From assembly GCA_012064415.1 (NCBI GenBank), contig SSNU01000071.1, positions 150,949-214,948 of the forward strand: a stretch of 64,000 nucleotides of DNA, given 5' to 3'. The translations under genes and the position numbers were made by a program. Below, in pieces: positions 1 to 13,000 of the stretch (positions within the stretch are counted from its first letter, which is position 1; every line of letters starts with the position of its first letter). The notes beneath the pieces were generated by a model. That model saw only the letters and a list, made by a program, of their open reading frames with translations, was not told where the DNA came from and did no database searches. This DNA comes from Gyrodactylus bullatarudis. Taxonomy: Eukaryota > Platyhelminthes > Monogenea > Gyrodactylidea > Gyrodactylidae.

Positions 1-196
1 CAACCATAGAACGCCTGCGAATAAAATGGAACAAGTGGAATTCTTCAAAAACAAAATACAAACAGTTTAAAATGAAAGAATTCATAAAAATGATGCAATT
101 GATTTAGAGTATCATGAAGTTTCAAAGTTTTGCCACACCTAAAAACTATTTCCCTAATAAAATCAATTCAGTAAAGAATTGGGATGGTGTGTATTA

Positions 197-639
197 GGCT
201 AGGGTGAAATTTTTAACCTCATTTTAGGACCAACTTTTCTGATAGAACTATAAATTCTAAGCATTTTGTATTGAAGAATGTGTCGAAAATGATTCTCCAT
301 TATGTCATTCGGTTTTAAAAATCCAAAAATTTTTAAATCGCCGCTCAATTTTCAATGAATTTTTACTACGCAATCACTAAAATCCGGAATATTTCGGCCA
401 TTTAATGAGTTTCTTAATTTTTATCTTCAAAAATAGTAATCTTATCATTAGGAGGGGCTCCATGGTTAATTTCGTTATTTTATCATGTCCGTGGGATATT
501 GTGGGATTAATGGGCAATGGCATAATGGAGTATGATTTTCATGCTTTAAAATTATGCAAAACATGTTCTGAATACTAGAGTTTATCAGAAAAGTAAGTCC
601 TCTCGTGAGTTATCGGAGAAAAGAAAATTCACCCTAGCC
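197..639. repeat. TA-flanked MITE, copy 1
   Basis: This 443-bp element begins GGCTAGGGTGAAA and ends with the inverted form (TTCACCCTAGCC). A TA dinucleotide lies directly outside each end, as expected for Tc1/mariner-type insertion. A 5'-truncated copy in the opposite orientation lies at about 55890-56297. It carries no coding sequence. It sits 35 bp past the donor site of the last visible hillarin exon, and the TAG that closes that exon's open frame is formed at the element edge. Confidence 0.75.
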
Positions 640-674
640 TAGAGTTTATAGAAGATTTTGAGGAATGGACTCAC

Positions 675-3600
675 AAATTCATCTGGGTATGTTTTGGGAA
701 GAAAACTCTCACTAATCGGCATCTTATTAGTGCTATTCGATGAGTCAAAGGCGATGGGCGATGTATATCTAACAAAGTATTGACAAATATGAGTAAATGT
801 GTCTCCATCTGATGGTTCATTGGCGTAAATTTCAAATCCATAATCCCCAGGCTTGGTGAGATTGATAATAAAGGTTGTAGCCTGAGGTTCATCTTGAATT
901 TCACAAATTGATTCGAGAAACTCATCGGAAAAGTCATCATGGCGGAGTTTACCAATCAGATTGACATCAGGTCTTCTCTTAACGAACTGGATTGTCGCTC
1001 GACCTCGACTAGCTGAGGGAATTTCAATGATGCCTTCAGAAAAGTTTGGCTCCAAACCATAATATGAAATGTGCATCCATGCAGGACCCCAGTTTGAGTC
1101 GTGACACGAGGGATATGGAATAGGTTTTTGAAATAATCTAACTGACTGGCAAATGATTTTGTATTCACAGGCTGCACGAAAAGTACTCTCTCGCTGGATT
1201 CGACTGGTTGAGAGTTCCTGGAAAAGACCTTCAATTAGTTATCTCAATGAAAATTTATTTATGATCAAGTTTTTTTATTTTATTACAAAAGTTCGTTGAA
1301 AAGAAGCTTGTTACAAAAATCACTTCATTTTCCTCCGTAAAGTCCACGTTTCATTGAGCCTAAAAGTTGTTGGAATTCTAAAAATTAGGAAGAAAATGAA
1401 ACTGATAAAGTTTGGCAATTTTTTTATTTCGAAAATGAGCCAAATTCCTAATCTTTTGAAATATTTGATGGGCTGGGAGATTTGTAGTCGAAATTAGACA
1501 GAAAAACTGACCATTACCGTTAGATCTTCAAAGGATTTTGAATTATCGGAAATTCATTAATTTTCAAGTAGTGAAAATGATCAAGAAATTGAATTTCAAC
1601 TTCCAAACGATGAGGTGTTTCACTAGATCAGGTTTTGCATGATTGATTTTCTTATCTAATCTTGATTCTAAACTCCGCTTTTGACCATTCTACCACATTC
1701 TAATCATTAAAAATTTCTCAGTTCTAAGTTTTAAAAATGGGAATTTGGCGCCAATTGGAAATTTGAAAAATGATCATATTTTACAAATTTTCTTTTCTCC
1801 AATAGATAAAAATGGGCTACCTGATCAGGATTCCAAAATATCTTTTTCAAATTCTTGATGAAAAAGTTGAGATTTTTGTAAAACTCATTGATTCCCAACT
1901 TCCATAGTATTCATATCAATCAACTTTAATAGAAATACACCCAATCAATCATTTTAGGTCGGGGGGATATCTCATAGATATTAGACCAGCATTGTTACAT
2001 TACAGAGTTTCTTTCACCTCCTTCAAATAAATCCCCTAGCATCAAGAATAAGTTGGTACAGCTATTTCTTGTACACAAATGAAAAAAATAAGAAAATTTA
2101 TAGTGCAAGAGATAATCAATACAACTGTTTTTTATTTTTTGTGTACATTATGGATGTATTGCTATTATTCAGAATACTTTATGGATATTTATCATAGAGA
2201 TGTACAATCTACGCAAGGATTATCTCGCCCAATTCTCTTGTGAAAGCCATACATTCTTCTTCCTCTGATCAACAAGTATGATTTTATTTAAATCTGGGTA
2301 TAACAAAGAAACAAAAATACTTGTAAAAGTCTACACCTATTTGTGGATTTTCAATGAATGAAAAATAATGCAATGTTTTATCAATTAAGAATATTTTCTC
2401 ATCTTAATGACCCAATGAGAAGTAATGAAAGCAGATCCCTATCCTGATTTCCTATTAAAATAGCTGTAAGAAGAAATTTTTGAATTCTTAAATTTTCATC
2501 TCTTAAAGACTTGAGATTCATTTCGAGGAAATTTTATCAAAGAATTACAGAGAACCTATGGTTCATTTCTGTTACCTCATGTATGATTTTATTGGTCAAT
2601 ATATATTCCGTTTGTACCCTAGCTATGCATTTATTTAATCAATGTATCTCTTTTTTGGCGTTGATTTCCTTAAATGATGCCGAATCTACCACTATTTTAA
2701 GAATTTTAGTGTTTGTCACTTTTATAGTAATAAATGAGAACTATCCCTCTTGTCGTAGGTTCAAGCCCTCCCACAACAGATACATTTAAAACATTTTTGT
2801 CTTATTTGTAAAAATCATTATTTCTATGAATAAATATGTAAATGTTTCAATTTCAAAAAAATGGATAGTTAATCTATCAAGTGAGAAAAAGATTCAAAAC
2901 CCAAGAAACTCGAAGATAAGAAGCTTGAAGCTTCGTATTGATACTGATGGGTTTTATAAATGCAAGAATCATTCCTGCCTATCAAAAAGGAAAGATTCAT
3001 GTTGATTGTTAAGGAAAGGGGAACAGATTTTTATCGATTTATTTTGGCTATCGATTTTTTGAAGTAAACAATAGGTTTTAATTAGGAATTTAATTCAATA
3101 AGGGAAAATAATATTGTCATTAAAATTATGAGAAAATCTATAAACTTGGTTCTGATAGAATTCATTCAGAATACAAAATTGAGATCTGAAGTTAAATTTT
3201 CCAAAATCAAATCAATGCTATATACAGCTACTGATTTGGGACAGAGAGTAAACCTCCATGAAATATTTAATTTATCTCGAGTCGTCATGTGTGAAATTGA
3301 CTGTACTGTTTTTAGTTAATAATCTTTGTAGGTCACGATAATTTCAGACTACCAACACTGAATTGAAAGTAGAGCGGGTCCCTAATTCTGAATTTTGAAA
3401 AATAAAAAAGTTACGCCAAGGTTTGATACTTAGTTAAGCACGTAGACTAAGAAAATACAAATTAGAAAGCTATAGCATGCTTCCGAAAGCTTCTAGAATT
3501 CTTGACTATCATGGCTATCATACAAAGTTTTCTATATTTCATCACGAATTTTGTTATTTGGGATCAACATTAAACTAAGAATTCGAATTCACCTGTAGAA

Positions 3601-6600
3601 GTTCACTGAAATTCGTCATTGCTGTGTGAAATCAAACCATTTGAATTTTTCGATTATCACGAAGGCAAATTATTCAAAATCTGGAAGTTGAACTTATTTT
3701 CGGAGCAGTAAGATCTTCGCTATCTCTATGGCCAAATTTGAATTGGAAATTTGGTGCATTTTCGAAATTCGAAAACCGGCCTAATATTGGTTAGATTGAA
3801 TTTTTTTTAATTTCCCCAACTTATTGGCTCATTCCGTTTTAGAATTAAAAAAACTATTTTTTTCCTGTGAATTCGGAGAAAAATATCGAGTTTTTTGTAA
3901 AAATAGTAAATTCACGTCTTCATATCAACTAGCTTTAGTATGAAAATCCGGGCAACTTTCTTACGATTCATGGAGGAACCTACCACTCTAAATCGACAGA
4001 GGACTAAATTTAAAAATTATCAATTGCATTTTTAACAGTTTAAATATCCCAAAATTCTGTTCCAAAAAAAGTACTTTTATGATTTAAACAACCTGCTTCG
4101 GGCTAAACAAATGTTTCAGTTTTTAACTTCCTAGCAATAATAATTCGTGCAATTCAATTGTATTATTACTAAATTGTTGATCATGTTTCAAGTGTGATCT
4201 AGGTAAATTTTGATAAAGACACGTGATTTGAACTGTTGGAAGCAAAGAAATTAGATCAAGAATGTTTTTATTTATTAATTTTGGGAGAATCAAACCATTA
4301 CACGTAAAGGAAGGCAATTGATCTTAAAGGTTATCCAGACCAGTTATTTTCAACATAATTTTTTTCAAGGAAATTTATTTTAATGTTAGCTAAAATAGTT
4401 CTAGTCAATACTTGTAACCATTTTAAGAAATAGCCTGTCTAAGATTTGGGTAATTTTAGAATTTCGATTTTAATCTAGCAAGGTATATCTTTGGAGGTAT
4501 GTAAGAAATTCAATTTCTTCTTCAATGACTAGAAAAAACTTCTGTTCAATCAGAACCAAGTAAGCTAAACCCCAAATGCAATGTACAATAATATATCAAA
4601 CTACACTTGGAAAATAGAATTTTGTTTGTCAAGGAATAGAAGGATGGATAAAATTTCAAATGTGAAACCTATGAAAATCGATTATTTTTCAAAGGGAGAT
4701 ATTTCCTGTCACTTTAGATTGCTAATGATTGAATCAGTGTGAATTTTATCGTAGATCTTGATGCTCTCAAGAATCTCGGGAGTCTTGTTACGAGAAACAA
4801 GTTTAACTGAATTTCAGTGAACGCGGCATGCTAGAAATTAATCTCAAAAGTAGACCTAAATCTATTTCAGAAATGACCTCAAACTAGCTCCATTTTAGAA
4901 ATTTTATCATCGAGAGATGCCCGGTGTGGCGTTGTGGTATCTCTCTCACCTCTCATTCGGACCCTCTTACTCTCGGTCCTAGGTTCAAACCCTCCCACAC
5001 CGGGCACATTGAACACTCTTTCCCTGTTCCGTTATTTGTACAAATCATTTCTATAAATAAATATAAATGTTTCAATTTCAAAGAAAAAAAAAGATATCGT
5101 GTAGAGACATTGGTTTTGAACTCAGTCACCGATGTTGAGTTCATTTCGAGGAAAGAAGAAATGAGATGTCAAAATATTCACAAATGAGGGCCTTTATAAA
5201 AATAGGAAATGAAGGTTATTGATTATAATCTTACATTTTTGATTGGCTCAAACCTGTTACCAGGTTGAAACAGAATAATTTGTAATCTTCAAGTTGAATA
5301 ATAATAGATTTTAAAATTATAAATTACAATTAATTGAATCTTCAATCTTTTTTGCTTAAATTTTCATTAACACTAAATTCCTCATAGCAATTTGATCAGA
5401 TGTCTGCTTCTTTGGAATAATACTCGCGAACAAAATAAATTGTATTTATTATTTCAACTTGAAGAAAAGAATCAGTGAATACTGATATTTCTCATTGAAA
5501 GCCTTTAGTGTAATACATAGGCAGATTGCTCATTATCATTCTTACTTCCCCATGTTTTATCGATGAGTGTGAATACACACCATGCTAAACTAAATCCTCA
5601 CAGACCCCCGTTTTTACGATTGAAAATCTTATGTTTATGTGAGTTTTCTTAAAATAACAAAAAAGGTCGCTAGCATAGTAAAGCCCTTTTTTGACAGGAA
5701 ACAATTTTTACAAACAAACAAAATAAAATTCTTTCGCTTATGAATGTCTCAGCTTTTTGATGAAAATCTTTATTAAATTTTAATTCTATGTAGTTGATAA
5801 CCAAATCAATTATTAGAAATTAAAAAATAAAGGAAATTAACTTCAAAAACAAATTTTATGAAGAGTTATTTTTCATCCAATGAGCTTCTAATTCTATAAA
5901 ATTATTTCAATGTATAAAAATCGGTTTTAATCTAACCCAAAATCTAGTTGATCTATAGTTTAAATTTGATTATTCAAAATTCAAATACAGTTAATTCATT
6001 GAATATTATTCAATGAATATCCATCCTTAGCATAGGATTCATCTACGGGAATGAAAAGAATTGTGTAAGTATACAACAGCCAATCAAATTCGACTTAACA
6101 TATGGACCAATCATATTGCTTCATTACAATTCTACCCTTTTGGGCAGAGAGGTATAAAAGATCGTATTAATTCACTCATGGAAAAAATGGTTAACTAATC
6201 GGAGCTTTTACCTGTATAACCTCTAAAAATTAAATTTATGTATGAGGAATTCAGTGATGATGAAAGTTTTGGCAAAACTGAATTGTAATGTATTGTCTTA
6301 ATCATGTTACGAGTAGTAAGTTCCCCGGGATTTTTAAAATCAGTTTTACTTGTTACTATAGTACTAAGATTAACTGAATTGCCAGGTAGTCATGAAAAAC
6401 TTTAAAATTCTATTCAGCACTGACTCGAATTAATGAATATGTTGGAATTCACCTTTTGTAAATTTTGAAATGATAAATACTTTTATTAACGTATCCATCT
6501 GAAATATAATCCACTAAACTCAGGCTAACAAAAGTATATACTCGTGTGAATATTTTCAAGCAAACTCAAGTGTTATGAGATAAATAATAAAAGGACAAGA

Positions 6601-9600
6601 CACCTGCAATAGAAGATGAATATGAGATGGAATAAGTTTACACATTTCTCTACTCTATGAAGGAAAACTTGGAAAATGTGGCCATACAAGTTTCGATAGA
6701 AACCCGAATTTCTAGAATTAAATAAATTTTAAATTTTGTTAGAAAACTTAAATTCGCGCCAACAGATTTTAAATGAATTTTACTACGAAAATAATAAATT
6801 CATGTTTTTCAGGTAGATTGAGAAAGATGCCATTTCTACATATTCTGAAATTAGCAGATGGCCCAGAATATTGTTCGGAAAAAATATTTCTCCAAGTAAT
6901 AATAGGTTAGTTTCATGTATCGCGAACCATTTTTCTAAATATCAAATTTATGACATTCTTGATTATTCACTCTGGGTATTTCATAGAGAAATTTTTTTAA
7001 TTAATTACCGTTTCAATCCTAATTTGAAAAGCTATAAAAATTCTTCTTTATAGATTAAAAAAGTATGCGAATTTCATCAACATATACGCTTTAATACAAT
7101 AGAAATCAATTTAAACAGACAATACAAATTATTTAGATTGTAGATATCGAAAAATCTCATATTCATCAATAGTAGTTTTAGAGTAAGTCGAATCAATAGC
7201 ATCGTGCATTCATCATATACATTTATTTACATAAATTTCTATTCAGTAGTGGTTGGTTAGAAGAAGCGGTCAGTTGTTCTTAAATTCTTGAATATTAACA
7301 TATTAAATTATTTGGATGGAAAGAGGCCCTGTTAGAAGAACAAACGAGAGATGCATGAACCCATAAGGTTTATTCTATTAGTGAAAGGAATTTGATTTAA
7401 ACCAATCAGAATCGACTATTAATTTACTCCAATTTTTTCATTGATAAAAACGAGTCAGGAAACTAGGATGCTGTGAAATAAAAGTCTATACATGATTGGT
7501 TTGGTAAATGGAAAAAAAACATGAAAGTATGCTTTACAGATTCGATAAAAAAGTACAAGATCTTTCTTGTTTCAACAAACAAAAAGAACTATAGAATTAC
7601 ATAATCGTTTTTTTGAATAATCTGCAATTCAACACAAAATACACACTGTTTGTATGCAATCATAAACTTTATTACACACCCATCGTTAACATGGGGAAGT
7701 GTTCATATTATTCTTTGGCTTGTAATCGAATAACTCGAGAGCATACATTATGTATAATGACTTCACATGTGGTTTAAACTGAAAAAAAAAATCTATCTAT
7801 AATTATTATAGCCTTTTAACCTTGTGCAATCCATGTAAAAACGTATGCAATGCATTTACGCAAAGAGAATATGTGAGTAATAAGTACTGCAATAGCGAAA
7901 TGCTGCATTAATATGAGTCAACAACAAGCAGAAGTAGAAAGACCCAAGTTGAAAAAGGATACATGAAAAATAGGGAGGGGTTGGAGTTGTTTTTGTTTTT
8001 TACTAGAAGCAAAATCGAACACTCTCGATTTGTTGCACACAGAAAGAAATCAATAAGAAATCTCTGAAATGTAATCAGACCTCTTGCAATGTTCTCACCA
8101 CTTTTACTCGATGTCTTCTGAACAGAACAACGCTTAATTTTAATGGGGTAGATTACAGATCAGATTTTCTCAAGCCAGTTAAATCTATTTTTACTAACCT
8201 TTTAATATCCATTAGGGGATACAATTATGAATTTTAAAAATGTAATTAATAGTAAGTACCAGCATACATGGCAGTTGGCCTACCTAACTTAAATGAACTT
8301 TTTGGCTACTCTGTAGAGACTAAAAGTAACAAAATTCAATTTTAAAAAGTTTTAGTGGGTCAGGTAATTAATGTGAGAAATAGACTGCTACTTTTGACAA
8401 CAAATCAAGTAATAATTAATTAACGATAATGACTAATAGTCACACTTTATAAACAATGAAGGATCACAAAAAATATTCAAGAAATAATGTGTGATTTTTA
8501 AAATGAAATAAAAATAATCTCTCATTGGACGTTAAATCATATTTTACAGAATAAAAAAATATTTCCCATGCCTGAATTCTAAATTCAAGCAAGGGGAAAA
8601 TCATCACACATTTCTTTCATTTGCACACTTTAAGTGGACCCAAAAAGAAAAAGGTGTAACTCACCTGGGCATAAATGGTGAGGTAATAAACTCCAGGGAT
8701 GGGAAATCTGAAATGATACGATAGGGATTCTCTAGATGACTCTTGGAGGACAAAATTCTTGAGTTCAATTGGACTACTACTCCTGGCGTCTGGGAAATAT
8801 TTTCCATCTAGCTTGTCAACAAGTTGACTGGAAGAGGTTCTTAATTTGTCAAAATTATTCGCATTATTTGAGGACAACAGATAGACCTAGAAATAAGTTT
8901 TTAAGTATTTTAAATGGAAAATTTAAAATAGGCAAGCCAAACGGCTTACAAGTTTATAGGTGAAACATCCAGGTTTCCAGAATCCCAATTGCATATTTAA
9001 AGAGCCGTCTTCACTAGTTAAAATTCCAATGTGTTGTTGTTGAAAGTCCATGGCGCATTTGAAGAATTGTGACTTTGTAAGAGGCAATTTTTCAAATTGA
9101 GTCAGCGTTAGAGGATTCTTTAACAGTTGCCATCGATTATCCTCAGGAAAGTGACTAAATACAGCCTAAAGTGTTTTATATAAAATTATGAGAAATATTC
9201 ATATGCGATACGCTTACATGCTGAGGTTCCATTATAAAATAAAAATCATCATATTCGTAAACAACACTGCCATTTTCCATGCCGAAAGACTTTCCAGAGC
9301 TAAGATATCTTGTCGCCCAATGAGCATCAACTAATTGCCAGGAACTCTGGATATAAATAACATTCCAAGAGTGATTTGGTATCAGTCCATCAAAATTATC
9401 TCCTGGTAGATAATCCACACCCTTTGCATAACCGCTAATAGTCTGACACTTTAGTCCAGCGTATGAACATATTGTCTCAAAAATTTTTGCATAAGTTCCT
9501 TTATTTTGCTTGAATGATAAGAGGACATCTTCAGGGGAATTTGGTAAAACTGATGTTCGAAAAGTTAAATTAAGCATATCTTTTGATGTCATCCAACGAA

Positions 9601-9860
9601 ATATAACACGAGCCTTTTCTAATTCACTCATTTTAAAGCTGTATACTAAGTCCCAAAGTAATTCCTTAAATGTGGAGTGCTGTCTACGCGATACCTAAAA
9701 GTAATTTAGAAAATCATAATTTTACATTAATAGCGTGATTGTCAATCTTGGAGAAGACATCTGGATTGTCATAAACTTGATGTTTCAAATATTTAGGAGG
9801 TTCCGGGGCCGGATGTGAATATATTGGGATAGGATTTGGTAATTCAAAACTTTCAATCAT
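675..9860 (-). CDS. Hil: Hillarin / kyphoscoliosis-peptidase-like protein (partial, five exons)
   Basis: Exons, in transcription order: 9860-9726, 9694-9218, 9165-8950, 8886-8665 and 1217-675. All junctions are phase 0, giving 531 codons; the gene continues past the left edge through a GTGAGT donor at 674. Residues about 46-200 form the transglutaminase-like core: FRWMTS, then KGTYAKIF, then NHSWNVIY (His153) and QLVDAHW (Asp168). The last exon has the family's second conserved region, with PYPSCHDSNWGPAW. In this family the protein is a cytoskeleton-associated cytokinesis or muscle protein. The usual catalytic Cys position, just before the Tyr of KGTYA, is Gly/Thr here, so enzymatic activity is doubtful. 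If the last donor is not used, the frame stops at TAG 639-641. Intron 4 (1218-8664) is large and full of repeats. Confidence 0.88.
1480..1925. repeat. Foldback family A, partial copy
   Basis: This is the centre and right half of a roughly 700-bp palindromic element. Complete copies lie at 27910-28613 and 62957-63662. Recognisable blocks are the central stretch around 1540-1660, the TTTGGCGCCAA block near 1745, and the terminal block near 1880-1925 ending in an inverted GTTGATATGAAG-like sequence. It lies in intron 4 of the hillarin-like gene and has no coding capacity. Confidence 0.6.
2745..2862 (+). repeat. tRNA-like SINE, 5'-truncated copy
   Basis: The sequence TAGGTTCAAGCCCTCCCACA resembles an RNA polymerase III B box in its tRNA-like context. 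It is followed by the same non-tRNA body and A-rich tail found at 4919-5092 and 20829-20986. The A-box half is missing. The copy is more diverged than the other two. Confidence 0.6.
3570..3950. repeat. Interspersed repeat family B, partial copy
   Basis: It shares long blocks with 23510-23695, 49240-49415, 51575-51740 and 56395-56640. One block reads roughly GGCCTAATTTTGGTCAGATT. Another is a 'GGCTCATTTTATGATGG' type block. The end is TAAATTCTCATCTTCATGTC and variants. I see mostly half-elements, so the boundaries are approximate. The terminal sequence resembles the end of family A, so the two may be related. Confidence 0.55.
4919..5092 (+). repeat. tRNA-like SINE, full copy 1
   Basis: The head looks like a tRNA. 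GCCCGGTGTGG at 4919-4929 pairs with CCACACCGGGC at about 4996-5006. A TGGCGTTGTGG stretch fits an A box, and GGTTCAAACCC fits a B box. A body of about 75 bp and an A-rich end follow. The 11-bp terminal stem is longer than a tRNA acceptor stem, and I could not assign an anticodon. This supports a pol III-transcribed retroposon rather than a working tRNA gene. Confidence 0.7.
6088..6180 (+). promoter_or_regulatory. Promoter-like cluster (two CCAAT, one TATA) in a hillarin intron
   Basis: AGCCAATCAAA and GACCAATCATA are followed at 6153-6160 by TATAAAAG, with an initiator-like TTCACTCA about 18 bp on. The order and spacing fit an RNA polymerase II core promoter on the plus strand, antisense to the surrounding gene. 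Downstream I see only a 16-codon acidic open frame starting MYEEFSDD at about 6238, so no target gene is identified. It may belong to a lost mobile element. Confidence 0.35.
6181..8664. other. Remainder of hillarin intron 4
   Basis: No gene is supported here. The sequence is AT-rich and most of it does not match the repeat families recognised elsewhere in the window. A family-B-like fragment near 6770-6810 (TTTTACTACGAAAATAATAAATTC, followed by a TTCAGG stretch) is weak. Confidence 0.4.
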
Positions 9861-10002
9861 TTTTATTAGTTTACAGGATACAAAGTCATTTGAATTTACA
9901 CAGGATTCACTTTAAAACAAAGGGATGAATCTACGATAAAACATCTACAAGTTTTAATGTAACAATAATTTGAAAAGCTTACAAATTTTAAAAATATTAT
10001 CT
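9861..10002. promoter_or_regulatory. Divergent start region shared by the hillarin-like gene and COG5
   Basis: Only 142 bp separate the two start codons: hillarin ATG at 9860 on minus and COG5 ATG at 10003 on plus. Unless either gene has a non-coding first exon further away, this short AT-rich stretch must hold both 5' UTRs and a bidirectional promoter. I see no strong TATA box. An in-frame TTG at 9970 precedes the COG5 ATG, but ATG is the reasonable start. Confidence 0.5.
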
Positions 10003-13000
10003 ATGTACGAAAAGCTTATTAGTCGAGTGCATAGTACAGAATTTTGTCCTAAAGAATTTGTCAAAGCTATTCAAAATTTAGATAACTGTGATCAACTTAT
10101 TATAGAGCTTAAGGAGTCTTTTAAGAAGTATGTATTTATTTTTAATTTCCAAGCATTGAAAATGAAATTTCTAAATTCATTTGTCATAATAATGAGACTT
10201 TAATTAATCAAACTTTGGCTGCTGACCAAGTCCATACTTCCGTAGATACTATCAGAAATAAGCTCATCAGTCTATCAGTATTGATAACTGAAGTTAAAAA
10301 TTATGCCGATGATAAAGAAAAAAGGTTGATAATTCTGCTAAATCAGATGAAATGTATTCACGAGTGCCTGGAAATCCTTAGATCTTTACGAAAACTCAAT
10401 ATAATTATGAAACAAGTTCAAGGTAATTTCTTGTTAACTTTATTTTCTAGAAAATAATTTTACTCTGAAATCAGCCGATCTACTAAACGAATTCAAGAGA
10501 ATAATCTCAAGTGATAAAATCTCCAAAATAAATCAAATTACCAACTATAAAGATTTTTGTGATTCCCAAAAGTCTGCCAATCTCCAAGATGCCCACTCTC
10601 AAATGACCCTGAATCTCAGAGAATCAAACATCAAGGAACTATCCATAACCCTTTACAGAATTCATCTCATTGGGGAATCATGCAAATTTGTTAGAGAATT
10701 CACGAGCCATTATAAAAATTCCTTTGAAGAGCTCCTCAAAACTTATGACCCAGATAAAATGCTCAAGTTGATTAGGAAAAATGAAAAGAAGCAGGAAAAT
10801 GTTGGCAGTGGTCCTGGAATGGCCTCTTTGAACAAAAATGCATCAGAAGCTTCTGATTTCCACCAGAAAGTTTGGTCTCAACTAGACGAATGCTTGACAG
10901 AGATCATAAACTCCTCAAAATTATTCAAAGCCTTGGGTTCTGCAATGACGGCGAAAAATCAATTTTGCTCTTTAAAATATCGTGATATAGAATTAATCCA
11001 ACTGGTTAAAGAAAACTATCCGGATGATTTCATTCTGCATGATGATCTTGCCTTCATTGAGGGCAGTGCTGAATACTACTGTAAGTTTTTCTGCCATTTT
11101 CAGACTTTGATTTTCTTAATACAAAATTTGTTCGCTCATTTTCCAGCTATGAACAACAAAAGTTTCCTATTCTGGTCACTTGAAAAACTCATTCTTGCCA
11201 TTAAGGAAAATTGCAAAAAGAGTCCTCAGATGAGAAACATTTTCGAGAATCAATATCCAAAGTTTGCAAAGATTTTTGAAAATTTCACAAAAACTCTCTG
11301 CGAATCGGAGACTTTACGAGATCAACTTGCACCGTGGGAAATGAAACTGAATGGATTTCTCAACTTGATTGAGTCTGCCTATTTGTCAAAGTGTCTAGCC
11401 AAATTGCACGATATGATTAACGCATCGTTTTCCTATTCCTCATCAGAGATTCCGCAAAAGATTCAAATTTGCAACTTTATTGATCGCGCACGTGAAGAGT
11501 TTTTGTTTGTCGGGGACAATGAAAACCTCAAAGAAAAGGTACATTCATTTTTAAAATTATTTTCCATCAAAATCTCTTAAATTTGCTACTTTTTGCTACT
11601 TTAGTTGAAGAGTAGTCTTATTTATTTAGTTAAATAAGAGTACTTTATTTTTATAAAGTGGGAAGTAACACTGAACATCTTCGAGAATATTATCTGTTTC
11701 CAATGAAGAACTCATTGTGCAATTGGATTTGAGGGAAAGGAAGGATTGGTTGTTTGTCTCCAGGATCATTGTTTCCTCCTAACGTATCTATCCATCTTTG
11801 GTTGCCCAATTAGATTTTTACGTTTTCTGCCCTTCTTAGTTATTGCAGATGCAGGTTTCCTACCATTTCCGCTAATTATTCCGGGTATTATTTTTAACTC
11901 AATACATAGTGGTTGACAAAATGAATTTGTTAACTTAAAATAGAGTTGAATTTTTTAAAAATATTCTTAATCGTTGTTCAAATGCTATTTTCAAATTCTA
12001 CAAAACAAAAAAACATTGCCATTCATTTATTCTAACGAGTAGTGTAAGATAACGGTCAGTAAGTTTCTTGGAAACTTGAAGGTCCTCAAATTTTTTAAAA
12101 TTTCTATGTTTGAGTCTCGGACCAGGCCTAATTTTTCGTTTTTTTCTTGTTAGTGGTATAATTAATTAGAAATATTCAAACCAATCGAAATGCACTTCAT
12201 TAATTGATCATTTTATGTGTAGCGTGGGAAATCAAATATCTCATTTAGTCATGCCAAGACGTACAATCGTATTGATAGTCCTAGTTCAATTTATTGAACT
12301 TCTGATTATTTTTTTCATGTTTTCGAGTGTGTTGATAAAAATATTTATTGAGAATAAAGAATAAAAAAATAAAATCGAAAATATATTTTTTAAAGCATTA
12401 ATATTTGAGCCCATATTTACTATTATTCATAATTACATAAATATTAATCGAATCTACTTTCAAGTAATAAAGATTTTCATTTTAAAGATTTACGGACCAT
12501 TATCGAGCCCATTGACAATATTGTTCCCAGGATTTTACTGATTCAGTAGTGTCTCTATGTAGAAAATTAGAATAAAATTTAAGCTCAAGGTAGTTGAAGG
12601 TTATAGGAATAATTCTTTTGATCACATAAAATTGAAGCTTCATGCACTTTGAACGTATTTGGAAATATACGTGAATACTTCATTTTTAATATAGTTTATT
12701 ACAAGGAAAAAAAATTTTTTTACCTAGAATGCTTTAGAGAAAACTTTATTACTTTATTTTGCCAGATAATCGTCAAAGTGATTAGTAAATCCCTGACAAT
12801 ATTCACATCAAAAATTGAATCATTGGCGAATTTTGATGCAACCTCTTCTCGCCTTATCGGCACCATCTCATCCTCCCAAATTCTCAACTCAAAGTTGATC
12901 TTTCTTCTCATTGAGTTTGAGACCATGTTCCATAACTCTGTGATAAAACAGTTTGCGTAAGTTATTATTCCCATTATCATTTAGTTCTGAGAGTAAAAGC

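Noticed and set aside
4919..5007. Functional tRNA gene
   Set aside because: The stem is too long, no anticodon arm can be assigned, an A-rich tail follows, and there are three copies with the same non-tRNA body.
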